In this document: in pieces, positions 19,240 through 27,222 of the stretch
Numbering within the stretch: the stretch's first letter is position 1
How the letters are laid out: each line of letters opens with the position of its first letter
NCBI RefSeq assembly: GCF_000019525.1
Contig: NC_010506.1
Coordinates: 4,898,001 to 4,962,000 of the forward strand
Source: Shewanella woodyi ATCC 51908
GTDB taxonomy: Bacteria > Pseudomonadota > Gammaproteobacteria > Enterobacterales > Shewanellaceae
Length of the DNA stretch: 64,000 nt
Reading direction: 5' to 3'
Notes under the pieces: generated by a model
What the model was told of the DNA's origin: nothing
Database searches by the model: none
The model's input: the letters and a program-made list of their open reading frames with translations, nothing else
Made by a program: the position numbers and the translations under genes

Positions 19240-20313
19240 TTAATAACCAATACGATGCAAAGGTACAAATCTATTATCTTTCGCTTGGACAATAAACACA
19301 TCTGCCTGTACATTTTTATTTAATAAGGTTATCTCACCTCTTGGACTGTGAAAGTTAACTGCCGACATCGATGTTTTTTCTATATCGTGAGTCTGTAAGG
19401 ATTGACTACGCTGCGCAAGGTCAGCCAACAACATGATCCCTTCATAACTCGAAACACTGATCTGATTAAGCCCAGGTGCCAAATCACCAAAGTTATTATA
19501 ATAAAGCTTATTAAAGTTTTGAGCTTCGTTAGTTTTTAAGCCTTCGAAATAGCCCATTGATGAAAATAAATTACGACTATTTTCACTACCAACCGCATAC
19601 AACATGTTCTCTTCGATCGCACCACAATATCGGATGATTTGGCTATCTAACCCTCGCTGAGCAAACTGTCGATTAAAATCAATGGCTCCTTCACCAAGTA
19701 AATTAATAAACACAACATCAGGTTTGCTCTGCTCTATACGCTCAAGTGTACTAGAAAAGTCCTTGCATTTCAGTGGCAACAGTTCATTCGCGACTACCTC
19801 TCTATGTCTGGAATACAAAAAATCGATAGCAGAGGAATGGGTTTTAGCTGGCCAAATATAGTCACTCCCCACAAAAAACCAACGTTGAGATGTGACATTG
19901 GAGCAGAGCCAATCTAAAGTCGGCAACACACTTTGCTCAGTGGTGAGCCCTGTAAGGTACATGCCAGTACCTTGATCACCGCCCTCATACATAGGGGTAT
20001 AGATGTAAGGCACCTTACCTTTAATGGCATTGGCAACCTCTTTACGAACATCACTGGTGTGAGTACCAACTAAAGCAGATAGTTGACCAGAATTCACCTT
20101 AGCAGAGACCTCTTTGACCACGTTACTAGGCTTGAGACTGGCATCAATAAACTCTAGTTCAACCTTACAATCGAGTATCCCACGGTAGCTATTCAATTCT
20201 GCAGCGGCCAATATAGAGCAGGCTTCACAAGAGTTCCCCCAAAGCCCTATGGGACCACTAAAGGGCAACAGTACACCAATGTTGACGGTTTGATTATCTA
20301 TTTTTTTATGCAA
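19240..20313 (-). CDS. AmiC-like type I periplasmic-binding-fold ligand sensor, no signal peptide
   Basis: A 357-residue protein of the branched-chain amino acid/amide-binding fold (AmiC/FmdD/UrtA group). The opening VNIGVLLPFSGPIGLWGNSC, then LVGTHTSDVRKEV and VPYIYTPMYEGGDQGTGMYL, follow that family closely. There is no signal peptide or lipobox: the first residues are MHKKIDNQTV, so it should stay in the cytoplasm, as AmiC does in Pseudomonas. AmiC senses amides and restrains the antiterminator AmiR, but no AmiR-like gene is visible here. It lies between the amidase operon and a divergent MarR regulator, so an amide-sensing role is likely. No ABC permease or ATPase genes accompany it. Confidence 0.85.
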   Translation of the reverse strand: MHKKIDNQTVNIGVLLPFSGPIGLWGNSCEACSILAAAELNSYRGILDCKVELEFIDASLKPSNVVKEVSAKVNSGQLSALVGTHTSDVRKEVANAIKGKVPYIYTPMYEGGDQGTGMYLTGLTTEQSVLPTLDWLCSNVTSQRWFFVGSDYIWPAKTHSSAIDFLYSRHREVVANELLPLKCKDFSSTLERIEQSKPDVVFINLLGEGAIDFNRQFAQRGLDSQIIRYCGAIEENMLYAVGSENSRNLFSSMGYFEGLKTNEAQNFNKLYYNNFGDLAPGLNQISVSSYEGIMLLADLAQRSQSLQTHDIEKTSMSAVNFHSPRGEITLLNKNVQADVFIVQAKDNRFVPLHRIGY

Positions 20314-20503
20314 ATTATACCGCCATAGCTAGCAGAGAGTACCGTTATACAACCCTATGAGCCGATGACCCACAGTGAATTGCTCACTTTATATACTGTA
20401 TTGGATTGATAGCTATTGTTCAATAAATTATAATCCTTTATAGTTTATTCCAGATATAGAATATCTTATTGTGAAGTTAAAAACTGATTCAAAGGGTCAA
20501 TAA

Positions 20504-20956
20504 ATGAGTCCTACTGCAGGTAATTTAAAGTCAGAGCTAGCTAAACTTTTAGTTCAAAATGAACGTCTTTTAGACAAAAAACTAGAGTCAGCCTTACAGC
20601 AAAGAAAAAAAACGCTTGGTAATGTGCAGTGGCGAATACTCACCAATCTTATTGAAGCCAGCGAAGGCTTAAGCATGAAAGACCTATCTCTATTGACCCA
20701 CACCAACGATTCAACCCTGACGAAAGTGGTTGATAAGCTTGTCAACGACAGCTTGGTATATCGTCGACCTCATCCAAAAGACAGACGAAAAATACTTATC
20801 ATCAGCAGCAGTAAAGGTAAGGCACTCCATGCCAAGCTAGAAAGTGATGTGAATCAATGCTATGAAAAAATGTTTGAGCCACTATCAGCACAACAGATGA
20901 AGTCTTTACAGAATATTTTACAGACACTAAACAATGAAGGTTCTCTGACTCTGTAG
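20504..20956 (+). CDS. MarR family transcriptional regulator
   Basis: A 150-residue winged-helix regulator. The recognition region is LTHTNDSTLTKVVDKLVNDS with the wing LVYRRPHPKDRRKILIISSS, both typical of MarR. It is divergent from the AmiC-like gene, with 190 bases between them. That AT-rich spacer (20314-20503) must hold both promoters, but I could not define a clear palindrome. A role in controlling the amidase/AmiC-like region in response to an aromatic or amide ligand is plausible but inferred from position only. Confidence 0.88.
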   Translation: MSPTAGNLKSELAKLLVQNERLLDKKLESALQQRKKTLGNVQWRILTNLIEASEGLSMKDLSLLTHTNDSTLTKVVDKLVNDSLVYRRPHPKDRRKILIISSSKGKALHAKLESDVNQCYEKMFEPLSAQQMKSLQNILQTLNNEGSLTL

Positions 20957-20959
20957 ATA

Positions 20960-21118
20960 TCACAAAGCGATCTCAAACCGGAGATAGATACCCGTGCTCA
21001 ACTCATGTCCATCGACTTCAGAGCTACTGATATCAAACCTGAAATTCTCAACGGATATAGACTTAAGATTTTCATAAATAATCCCAAACGTCTGATTCTT
21101 GATCACAGACGATAATCC
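20960..21118 (-). pseudogene. Remnant of an AraC/GyrI-like effector domain
   Basis: On the minus strand a 52-codon stretch reads GLSSVIKNQTFGIIYENLKS then ISVENFRFDIS, ending at a TGA at 20960. It aligns with the GyrI-like part of the intact AraC-type gene at 24491-25360 (TGLSPVSKSQTFGMIYEDPK, EDFRFDICGS). In-frame stops lie just upstream, there is no start codon, and the rest of the domain is lost. It is therefore a decayed paralog. DNA identity to the intact gene is only moderate by eye, so this is not a recent duplicate. Confidence 0.7.
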
Positions 21119-21150
21119 TATTTATGCTAAGCGATGACTCATTGAGCAAT

Positions 21151-21996
21151 TTAATCTTCATTTGAAGTCGACATAGCATCATTTCGTATCGATTCTAGCT
21201 CAGCATAAAGATACTCAGTAAAGAAACCATGCATCAGAAAACGTTGACTTAAATTCCAAGGGCCAACGAGGTAGTGTGGGTATTTGTTGTAGGCCATCTC
21301 CACTATCTCAGGCTTACCGATAATACGACCGATGCGGATTGCGATAGATTGATCTAAGTTAAAACCGTTGATCGCATCTCGATATTCGTCCCGCTTAAGT
21401 AAAAAACAAAAAAGGCACATAAACAGCGCGTGAGCAGTTTCAAAGTCAATAACTTGAGTTAGCTTTCTATCAAGTTCAAATGCCTTCATATCTATCTTTT
21501 GCCAGTGCTTCCATTTCAGCTTTGTACGCGCAATTTTCTGAGCATCTTTTGCATCTCCCAAATGATAAAAGGCATCAAATAGCTCTTGATCATGCTTCAC
21601 AAAGGTATCTCGAATCATGTCGTCGACACACTTTGGGTACAGATCAACAACCACCTCTTTGCCGCTGTTTTCGGCTAAAAAGTTAATCACATTAGACTCG
21701 GTTGAGAAGTGCCTAAGGATTAACAAATTGGCTTCAGGCGAAACGAGATTTTTGCAGAACCAGCAGATCATCTTTTGCAGTAATGAATGCCCACTAAACT
21801 GAGGGAGCGGCAACCTTTTGAAGAACCAAGTTAAGTGCAGCAAAATAGCAAAAAGGAACTGTAATATTGGCCTCAACGTCCAACGAAATGGGTTATCCAG
21901 ATCTTTAACCCAGAGATCAACCGCGGCTTTTTCAATCGGTAGTGAGTTGTCGCTCCCTATCGCTCGTATAAATGCACTCTGCTCTTTATTAGACAT
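21151..21996 (-). CDS. Unknown protein in KAS III / diiron operon
   Basis: A 281-residue protein from the ATG at 21996, which has a strong GGAGG 6 bases upstream and overlaps the preceding gene by 8 bases. I do not recognise a named family. A hydrophobic segment around residues 40-60 (LRPILQFLFAILLHLTWFF) suggests a membrane anchor or acyl-binding surface. The rest is helical and charged, with LILRHFSTESNVINFLAENS and a C-terminal NLSQRFLMHGFFTEYLYAEL. It is the last gene of a four-gene operon with a ketoacyl synthase, a diiron-type oxidase and a His-rich membrane protein, so it probably serves the same lipid or metabolite pathway. Confidence 0.8.
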   Translation of the reverse strand: MSNKEQSAFIRAIGSDNSLPIEKAAVDLWVKDLDNPFRWTLRPILQFLFAILLHLTWFFKRLPLPQFSGHSLLQKMICWFCKNLVSPEANLLILRHFSTESNVINFLAENSGKEVVVDLYPKCVDDMIRDTFVKHDQELFDAFYHLGDAKDAQKIARTKLKWKHWQKIDMKAFELDRKLTQVIDFETAHALFMCLFCFLLKRDEYRDAINGFNLDQSIAIRIGRIIGKPEIVEMAYNKYPHYLVGPWNLSQRFLMHGFFTEYLYAELESIRNDAMSTSNED

Positions 21997-22672
21997 GGTC
22001 AACCTCCTCCAATTGAAGAATATAGAGCCTAGCAACCACTTTCGCGGTTCGCTCAATCGCTTTTATTGCTCCATCATCAACAGCAACACGATCCACCAGC
22101 TTGTAGAGTTCCTCAAGATGATGTTCATCATTTTCACCGTGATAACGCATAAATTGGGTCGCCTCTTTGGGTAGCTCAAGCTGCTCCTCAACCAGCTGGG
22201 CCCATTTGCTTGCCATCTTGTTGCCAAGCCCCTCAATGATCCACATGGCACCAATGAGATCCACAGGGTTCTCTTGGCTCGCTCGATACATCAAAAAGCC
22301 GTGCAGCGCCTCTGAGCCAATATTCTTACTGCTATTTTGGATCACATCGATGTCGCCACCAACAGCAACATAATCGCTCTCCAACATAAGAAAATCTTTA
22401 TGTTCATCTTTGGCATGGCCAATCACAATTGAGCGAACATCGGCATACTCTCGGTTAAAGCTCGATGCACAACGGGTGATCCAGCGTGAGCCCTCTATCA
22501 CCTGCTGACGTAGGTTTAACAGCAGTTTTTGGTAATCTTCATGGCTCAAGCGGCCCTGCTCTAAACGTTTAACAATAGGGGCCTTAGATAGCGCCAGATC
22601 AAAATCAAACCAGACTTTAAGTAATGACTGAAGACAAGTTTGGCCAGAGGTTGTTAATACATGTGCAGTCAT
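21989..22672 (-). CDS. Heme-oxygenase-like diiron oxidase family protein
   Basis: A 227-residue all-helical protein of the iron-containing redox enzyme group (heme-oxygenase/TenA/CADD fold). Possible metal ligands are Glu60 (QQVIEGSRW), His86/Glu90/His91 (GHAKDEHKDF), Glu147 (WIIEGLGNK) and His178, Asp182 and His185 (RYHGENDEHHLEEL). The H-x3-D-x2-H spacing matches CADD-type diiron proteins as I remember them. Relatives oxidise fatty acids, amino acids or small molecules using O2 (UndA makes 1-alkenes). It sits 3 bases after the KAS III-like gene, so an acyl chain or acyl-derived product is the likely substrate. Reaction unknown. Confidence 0.85.
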   Translation of the reverse strand: MTAHVLTTSGQTCLQSLLKVWFDFDLALSKAPIVKRLEQGRLSHEDYQKLLLNLRQQVIEGSRWITRCASSFNREYADVRSIVIGHAKDEHKDFLMLESDYVAVGGDIDVIQNSSKNIGSEALHGFLMYRASQENPVDLIGAMWIIEGLGNKMASKWAQLVEEQLELPKEATQFMRYHGENDEHHLEELYKLVDRVAVDDGAIKAIERTAKVVARLYILQLEEVDHV

Positions 22673-22675
22673 GAT

Positions 22676-23782
22676 CTACTCCACTACCGTTAAATGCATA
22701 TAAGCACAATTAAATCGGCCACTTTCAGGCACCATACAAAACAGGGTTTCACCAACAGATAAATCCTGTGTCGCGAGAAACTCATCCAACATAATAAAAA
22801 TAGACGCGCAGCCCGTATTTCCCCTTTCATACAGGTTTGTGTACCACTTCTTCTCAGGGATCTGCACTCCAGCAACCTCAAGCATCTCAACGATTTTGCT
22901 TTTAAAGTAGGCCGATGAAAAATGACATAGCACATGATCTATCTCAGGCACTTTGAACATCCCATCTTGTAATAGCTTTAAGAAGCCATTGACTCCGACC
23001 GAGACAATATTATCGAGTAGGCGAACATCTTGACGTAGCAGCAAGGCCCCCGCTTGCTCAGCCTCACTGTACGTTGGAAAGTCTTGCCAGCTTTTAGTGG
23101 CATTTTTAGGCATCCCCACCGACATACACACTGGGTATACATCCGCATGAGAAAAGCTTTTAATCCAATCAATTCTTAAGCTTTTTCCTGTTTTTCTTGG
23201 TTGGTTCTCAAGTAACAAGGCCCCAGCACCATCAGACAACATCCAACGCAAAAATTCAGCATTGAAGTCTATCTCGTTCCCCTCAACTTGCTCATAACGA
23301 GTATGTTTAAACAGGCGGGAGGCTAATTCACTGGCGATAACTAAAGCGTTAGCAGACTCCTGCGCCTTAATATTGGTATAAGCCGATTTAAGTGCCATCA
23401 TGCTGCTGGAGCAGATCCCATGACTCGTCTGTAACTCAACAGAAGGGATATCTAACTCAGCTTGCACCATGCTGCCAAAGCCAGGTAACACCAGATCCCC
23501 TTGGCTGGTCGCCACACTGAGCATCTCTATCTGATGAGGCGAAATATAGCTAGCATCTAAACACTTAATCCCAGCATGTGCGGCCATTTCGCTGTTTGAT
23601 ATTTGCGTCTCTTGCTGTTGATTAATCGCATAATGGCGCGTTTTTATGCCATTAGATTGCAATATTTTATGTTTAAGCCGGCTTTTTTTTCCATTTACCA
23701 AGCCTAAAATATCTTCTATCTCATCATTATCAATCGGCGGCCCCGGCAGGTAATGCCCTGTACTGTTAATGTAAACATTCAC
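22676..23782 (-). CDS. Beta-ketoacyl-ACP synthase III-like enzyme
   Basis: A 368-residue thiolase-fold condensing enzyme. The Cys-His-Asn triad of KAS III is visible: Cys124 in TSHGICSSSMMALK, His287 in HVLCHFSSAYFK, and Asn322 in YERGNTGCASIF. It differs from housekeeping FabH in length (about 50 residues longer) and in its N-terminal insert with GLVNGKKSRLKHKI, so it is a specialised FabH relative of the kind found in secondary-metabolite clusters. Its start overlaps the stop of the His-rich membrane protein gene (ATGA), showing tight coupling. It probably condenses an acyl-CoA or acyl-ACP starter with malonyl-ACP; product unknown. Confidence 0.9.
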   Translation of the reverse strand: MNVYINSTGHYLPGPPIDNDEIEDILGLVNGKKSRLKHKILQSNGIKTRHYAINQQQETQISNSEMAAHAGIKCLDASYISPHQIEMLSVATSQGDLVLPGFGSMVQAELDIPSVELQTSHGICSSSMMALKSAYTNIKAQESANALVIASELASRLFKHTRYEQVEGNEIDFNAEFLRWMLSDGAGALLLENQPRKTGKSLRIDWIKSFSHADVYPVCMSVGMPKNATKSWQDFPTYSEAEQAGALLLRQDVRLLDNIVSVGVNGFLKLLQDGMFKVPEIDHVLCHFSSAYFKSKIVEMLEVAGVQIPEKKWYTNLYERGNTGCASIFIMLDEFLATQDLSVGETLFCMVPESGRFNCAYMHLTVVE

Positions 23783-24345
23783 TTTATTGCCCTCGATTTA
23801 ATGGTCACTCGAATACATCGAATATTTTCCTCAATGTAGGGAAATACACAGACAATCGACATGAAGCTTAAATAGGTCAGCAGATAACCGCTGCCGCCAT
23901 GTGGGGTCTCCACAGGCACAAGCGACATATTCCCTTCCCAATTAAAGGTGACTAAGTTTATGAATTGTGGCCAGTTAATAATAATGATAGTGATTAACAT
24001 ATACATGGGAAGTGTCCCAAGATAGTTATGAGCATGCATCTCCCAGATCGAAATCTCTCTCTTTGGAGAGGCATATCTCACATCAGCGTGGGCAACGATC
24101 TCGTGCAGTATCCAAGTCAAAAAGCAGATAATTAAGATGAGGACGTTAACCATATACAGCAGACATAACACCATGGGGATAGCGATTTGAATCCCCATTA
24201 ATGAGTGCATTAGGGTCTCTTTAACCCCTGAAGTGTGCTCTATTTTTGTTGCTCTATGACAAAACCAATCTGCTAATCCCGCAATGCCCCATATTGGCAA
24301 TAACATAAAAAGCAAAAAGTTAATCAGTAGCTGTGACGTATCCAT
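23779..24345 (-). CDS. Histidine-rich multi-pass membrane protein
   Basis: A 188-residue protein with about four hydrophobic helices. Histidines sit at membrane edges: H30-x6-H37 (WFCHRATKIEHTSG), H47, H81-x4-H86 (LHEIVAHADVRYA) and H104-x-H106 (EMHAHNYLG). Clusters like these resemble the metal sites of membrane fatty-acid hydroxylases and desaturases, though the protein is short and I cannot name the family. Automated labels for such proteins vary. It is first in the operon, before the KAS III-like and diiron-type genes, which supports a membrane-bound oxidative step on a lipid. Function is inferred. Confidence 0.8.
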   Translation of the reverse strand: MDTSQLLINFLLFMLLPIWGIAGLADWFCHRATKIEHTSGVKETLMHSLMGIQIAIPMVLCLLYMVNVLILIICFLTWILHEIVAHADVRYASPKREISIWEMHAHNYLGTLPMYMLITIIIINWPQFINLVTFNWEGNMSLVPVETPHGGSGYLLTYLSFMSIVCVFPYIEENIRCIRVTIKSRAIK

Positions 24346-24490
24346 GTCACCGTTTCCTTAAGCGTTTATTCCAACCTTGTTAGACACGTTAACATCCCTA
24401 TATCAATTTGTAAGTGAAAAATCATTAATCTCCATGCCCATAAGATCATGGAAAGTAGAGTTAACTCAATTAATTAAATCTCAAATTTAA

Positions 24491-25360
24491 TTAATTTAGG
24501 GGCAGATAGATATCCGTGATGAGTTCATGCTCAGCCACTTCTGGGAAGAAGTTCTGATAATGAAAGAAACAGGGGAAGTCGCGAAGAGACTCACCACTTT
24601 TGGGTAACCATTGACCATAAAGGTAATGCACCTTGGCATCCAGAGCATCATGGGAACCATGATGACGGATCACAGCGCAACGCCCTTGAGGTATCACTTT
24701 ATTAAGCACACCATGGCTGTTATCTGGTACTTCATGCAGTACCGAGCCACAGATATCAAACCTAAAATCCTCAGCCGGTACAGATTTAGGATCTTCATAG
24801 ATCATGCCGAATGTTTGGCTTTTGCTCACTGGTGATAAACCTGTCTGTTTACGCCAAGCGATAAACTTTGCCGCAGACTCATTGACCAGCTCAGGTGCAC
24901 CACGGTGCTCAAAAACGGCAATTCTAGTCTCTGCAAAATTGACCAATTCAACCTTTTGATCTTTACCCATCTTTTTTACTCCAAAGTGATATTTCTCATT
25001 CCATTCCAGCCATTTTGGCTGGCTGCGAAATTCAGTAGGAGATTGGTCAAACGCCTTCTTAAATGCCCGAGCAAAAGACTCTGGGTAATCAAACTTAGCG
25101 TCTAAGGCGATATCGATAATCTTGGCCTCACGGTCGAAATAGAGCCGGTATGATGCCCTCTTTAATCGTAAAAGCTGGATATATTTAGCTATGCCTATAC
25201 CGAGGTAATCTGAAAACTGACGGTGAAAATGAAACTTAGAAAAACCTGCAAAATCACTCAGGTGATCGACTGTTAGCTCCTCGTCTAGATTTGCATAGAT
25301 ATAATCACAAACCCTGTCCATCACTCTGATGTAATTATCTAGCTCTCCATTAGCTTGCAT
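24491..25360 (-). CDS. AraC family regulator with GyrI-like effector domain
   Basis: A 289-residue regulator. The N-terminal AraC double helix-turn-helix covers about residues 8-110 (LTVDHLSDFAGFSKFHFHRQ, then IDIALDAKFDYPESFARAFK with KAFDQSPTEFR). A GyrI-like/SOUL-type ligand-binding domain fills the C-terminal half (TRIAVFEHRGAPELV, FGMIYEDPKSVP, VIPQGRCAVIRHHGSHD). Such regulators bind small hydrophobic or cationic compounds. It lies 145 bases upstream of the His-rich/KAS III operon on the same strand and could regulate it. A decayed relative lies at the far side of that operon. Confidence 0.9.
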   Translation of the reverse strand: MQANGELDNYIRVMDRVCDYIYANLDEELTVDHLSDFAGFSKFHFHRQFSDYLGIGIAKYIQLLRLKRASYRLYFDREAKIIDIALDAKFDYPESFARAFKKAFDQSPTEFRSQPKWLEWNEKYHFGVKKMGKDQKVELVNFAETRIAVFEHRGAPELVNESAAKFIAWRKQTGLSPVSKSQTFGMIYEDPKSVPAEDFRFDICGSVLHEVPDNSHGVLNKVIPQGRCAVIRHHGSHDALDAKVHYLYGQWLPKSGESLRDFPCFFHYQNFFPEVAEHELITDIYLPLN

Positions 25361-25500
25361 ATCTTCCCTTATCTGTTTTCATTAACCACTTATTATTGGG
25401 ATACTCCTGTGTAGCATATCCCCTACTGAATTGTTAGCCAGTATCTAGGGGATTTAAAACGCTTTCCTGACCAAAGTTGCTCAATTGTCGAATATCTCGG

Positions 25501-25827
25501 TCATCCCTTACTTAAGTAGGGGATGGTGCCTGCAAGATCTGTATCATCGATAAGTTGAAAGCGACTTTCACTACCTGAAACTCTAGCGCGGCGATAGGGG
25601 GCATATTCAGGATCAGATAAAAACGCCTGTACCGATGCTTCGGTTGGGAATGCTAGCAAAGCGATGAGTGTTGTCTCCAACGGTTTTCCCTCAAGGGTTT
25701 TCACATTACCGCTGCGAGACAGGTACTTACCTCCATGTCGATGCACGATCTCATGCACTGAGGCGGCATACTCCGGCACCCAAATATCCTCAGTAATTTT
25801 GATATCTGCGATCACGTATACAGTCAT
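25501..25827 (-). CDS. DUF1330 (dimeric ferredoxin-like fold) protein
   Basis: A 108-residue small alpha/beta protein of the DUF1330 family: YVIADIKITEDIWVPEYAAS, then HRHGGKYLSRSGNVKTLEGK and FPTEASVQAFLSDPEYAPYR. The fold resembles YciI and dimeric alpha-beta barrel proteins; activity is not established. It is divergent from an HxlR-type regulator and the shared spacer holds two inverted repeats, so it is probably the regulator's target. Confidence 0.88.
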   Translation of the reverse strand: MTVYVIADIKITEDIWVPEYAASVHEIVHRHGGKYLSRSGNVKTLEGKPLETTLIALLAFPTEASVQAFLSDPEYAPYRRARVSGSESRFQLIDDTDLAGTIPYLSKG

Positions 25828-25902
25828 GTTCTCTCCTTAATTAATGTTAACTATGCTCGATTGCTACACCTCTCAGCTTGCCGATAACAAAACATCCTAG
25901 AT

Positions 25903-25941
25903 AGTCCAAAAACTGGACTTGAGCAGTACAATTTCCGTACT
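25903..25941. promoter_or_regulatory. Two inverted repeats between DUF1330 gene and HxlR regulator
   Basis: AGTCCA-AAAAC-TGGACT (25903-25919) and AGTAC-AATTTCC-GTACT (25925-25941) lie 22 bases apart centre to centre in the divergent promoter region. They suit a dimeric winged-helix regulator binding two sites. The second matches the GTAC-like half-sites often reported for HxlR proteins. Assignment to this HxlR is inference. Confidence 0.5.
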
Positions 25942-26000
25942 AGTGTTTGTAAATGGCCTTTGCTAGTCTTTTGGTTAACCCCCACCTCTTGGAAATCGCG

Positions 26001-26693
26001 ATGAGTCAACCTGGTTATAAACAGTTTTGCCCAGTTGCCATGGCTGCAGAAGTACTATGTACTAGGTGGACTATGGTGCTGATTAGAGAGTTAGTTGCGG
26101 GTACGAATCGCTTTAATGAACTACGCCGAGGGGTGCCAAAGATGTCCCCCACTCTTCTATCTCAAAGGCTAAAAGAGCTTGAAACTGCTGGAATTTTGGA
26201 GAAAAAAGAACATAGCTCCGAGAAAGGCATATTTGAGTATCATTTAACTAAAGCCGGCAAAGATCTCTACCCTGTGGTTGAAGCTATGGGTAACTGGGGA
26301 CAGAAATGGGTCGAATCTCAGATCTCCCTAAAGAATCTAGACCCCTCGTTACTCATGTGGGATATGCGTAGAAACTTAGACCCAAGTCCCCTGCCAACAA
26401 AACAAACGGTCATTCAGTTTCTGTACCCTGAACTCTCCAGATCTAAGCAGCGTTGGTGGCTGGTTATCGAGCCCAAAGGCGATGTCGATCTCTGCTGGGC
26501 CGACCCTGGCTTTGATATCGATCTCTATGTCACCACAGACCTTCGCACAATGACAGCAATCTGGATGGGACTAACCACGGTCAAGCGTGAAAGTGAGCAG
26601 ATGAAACTAATCGGTGCCAAAGAGATCGCATCATCGATGCAAATCTGGCTGGGGCTAAGCCCATTTGCAGCGCAGAAAAAGCTGGTGCCTTAA
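26001..26693 (+). CDS. HxlR family regulator with C-terminal extension
   Basis: About 230 residues from the ATG at 26001 (MSQPGYKQFCPVAMAAEVLC). An upstream in-frame ATG at 25953 lies within the promoter region and is less likely. The HxlR winged helix spans residues 10-100 (CTRWTMVLIRELVAGTNRFN, SPTLLSQRLKELETAGILEK). A Cys at residue 10 precedes it, as in redox- or electrophile-sensing members. HxlR proteins are usually 110-130 residues. Here about 110 extra residues follow (IQFLYPELSRSKQRWWLVIE, LYVTTDLRTMTAIWMGL), resembling an SCP2-like ligand-binding unit. It faces the DUF1330 gene. Confidence 0.88.
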   Translation: MSQPGYKQFCPVAMAAEVLCTRWTMVLIRELVAGTNRFNELRRGVPKMSPTLLSQRLKELETAGILEKKEHSSEKGIFEYHLTKAGKDLYPVVEAMGNWGQKWVESQISLKNLDPSLLMWDMRRNLDPSPLPTKQTVIQFLYPELSRSKQRWWLVIEPKGDVDLCWADPGFDIDLYVTTDLRTMTAIWMGLTTVKRESEQMKLIGAKEIASSMQIWLGLSPFAAQKKLVP

Positions 26694-26696
26694 GAT

Positions 26697-26723
26697 GCAA
26701 TAAACTGTTACTAGCTTTATTGC
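26697..26723. terminator. Candidate hairpin between convergent genes
   Basis: GCAATAAA (26697-26704) pairs with TTTATTGC (26716-26723) just after the HxlR stop and before the 3' end of the CMD gene. There is no strong T-run, so it is a weak candidate only. Confidence 0.35.
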
Positions 26724-26756
26724 CAAAAGTCTTCTTTTCAACTTAATATTTAGTAT

Positions 26757-27161
26757 CTAAGTATCAAGGTCATTGCTTGGTTGAATTGCTTTACTCTCTT
26801 GAAGTACCTCTTTAAATGCGAACATGCCATTTAATGCTGCGGGGAAGCCTGCATAAACTGTCATCTGTAATAGTACTTCTTTAATCTCATCTTCTGTGCA
26901 GCCGACATTTAAAGCCGCATTAAGGTGTACTTTCAGTTGAGGTTTACAATGACCTAATGCCGTTAAGGCGGCAATGGTGGCTATCTCTCTGGACTTTAAA
27001 TCTAGAGCTGGCCGTGAATATATATCCCCGAAGGGATATTCAATGGTGAATTTAGCCAGATCGGGACAGATATCTTGCAGACTTTCGATGACATTATGAC
27101 CTGCCTCACCATCGATTTTAGACAGCTGCTCTAGACCTACTGTAAATCTTGAGTTTTCCAT
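26757..27161 (-). CDS. Carboxymuconolactone decarboxylase (CMD) family protein
   Basis: A 134-residue CMD-domain protein. Key segments are EYPFGDIYSRPALDLKSREI, then AALTALGHCKPQLKVHLNAA and VGCTEDEIKEVLLQMTVYAG. It has one Cys (VGCTEDE) and one Cys-x-x-Gln-like position (GHCKPQ) rather than a clear AhpD CXXC, so a lactone decarboxylase-like or peroxidase-like role cannot be chosen. AAGGAG precedes the ATG. It follows a MerR regulator gene and its promoter has the 19-base spacer and central palindrome of MerR-activated promoters. Confidence 0.88.
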   Translation of the reverse strand: MENSRFTVGLEQLSKIDGEAGHNVIESLQDICPDLAKFTIEYPFGDIYSRPALDLKSREIATIAALTALGHCKPQLKVHLNAALNVGCTEDEIKEVLLQMTVYAGFPAALNGMFAFKEVLQESKAIQPSNDLDT

Positions 27162-27191
27162 AAATGTTCTCCTTTGTGTAATGAAAAGGAG

Positions 27192-27222
27192 ACCTTACAA
27201 CTTAGAGTTAACTCTAAGTCAA
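27192..27222 (-). promoter_or_regulatory. MerR-type promoter with operator in a 19-bp spacer
   Basis: On the minus strand TTGACT (27222-27217) and TAAGGT (27197-27192) are separated by 19 bases. The spacer is largely filled by the perfect 20-bp palindrome ACTTAGAGTTAACTCTAAGT (27200-27219). This is the classic MerR-family arrangement, upstream of the CMD gene. The palindrome overlaps the stop codon of the MerR gene. Confidence 0.8.
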
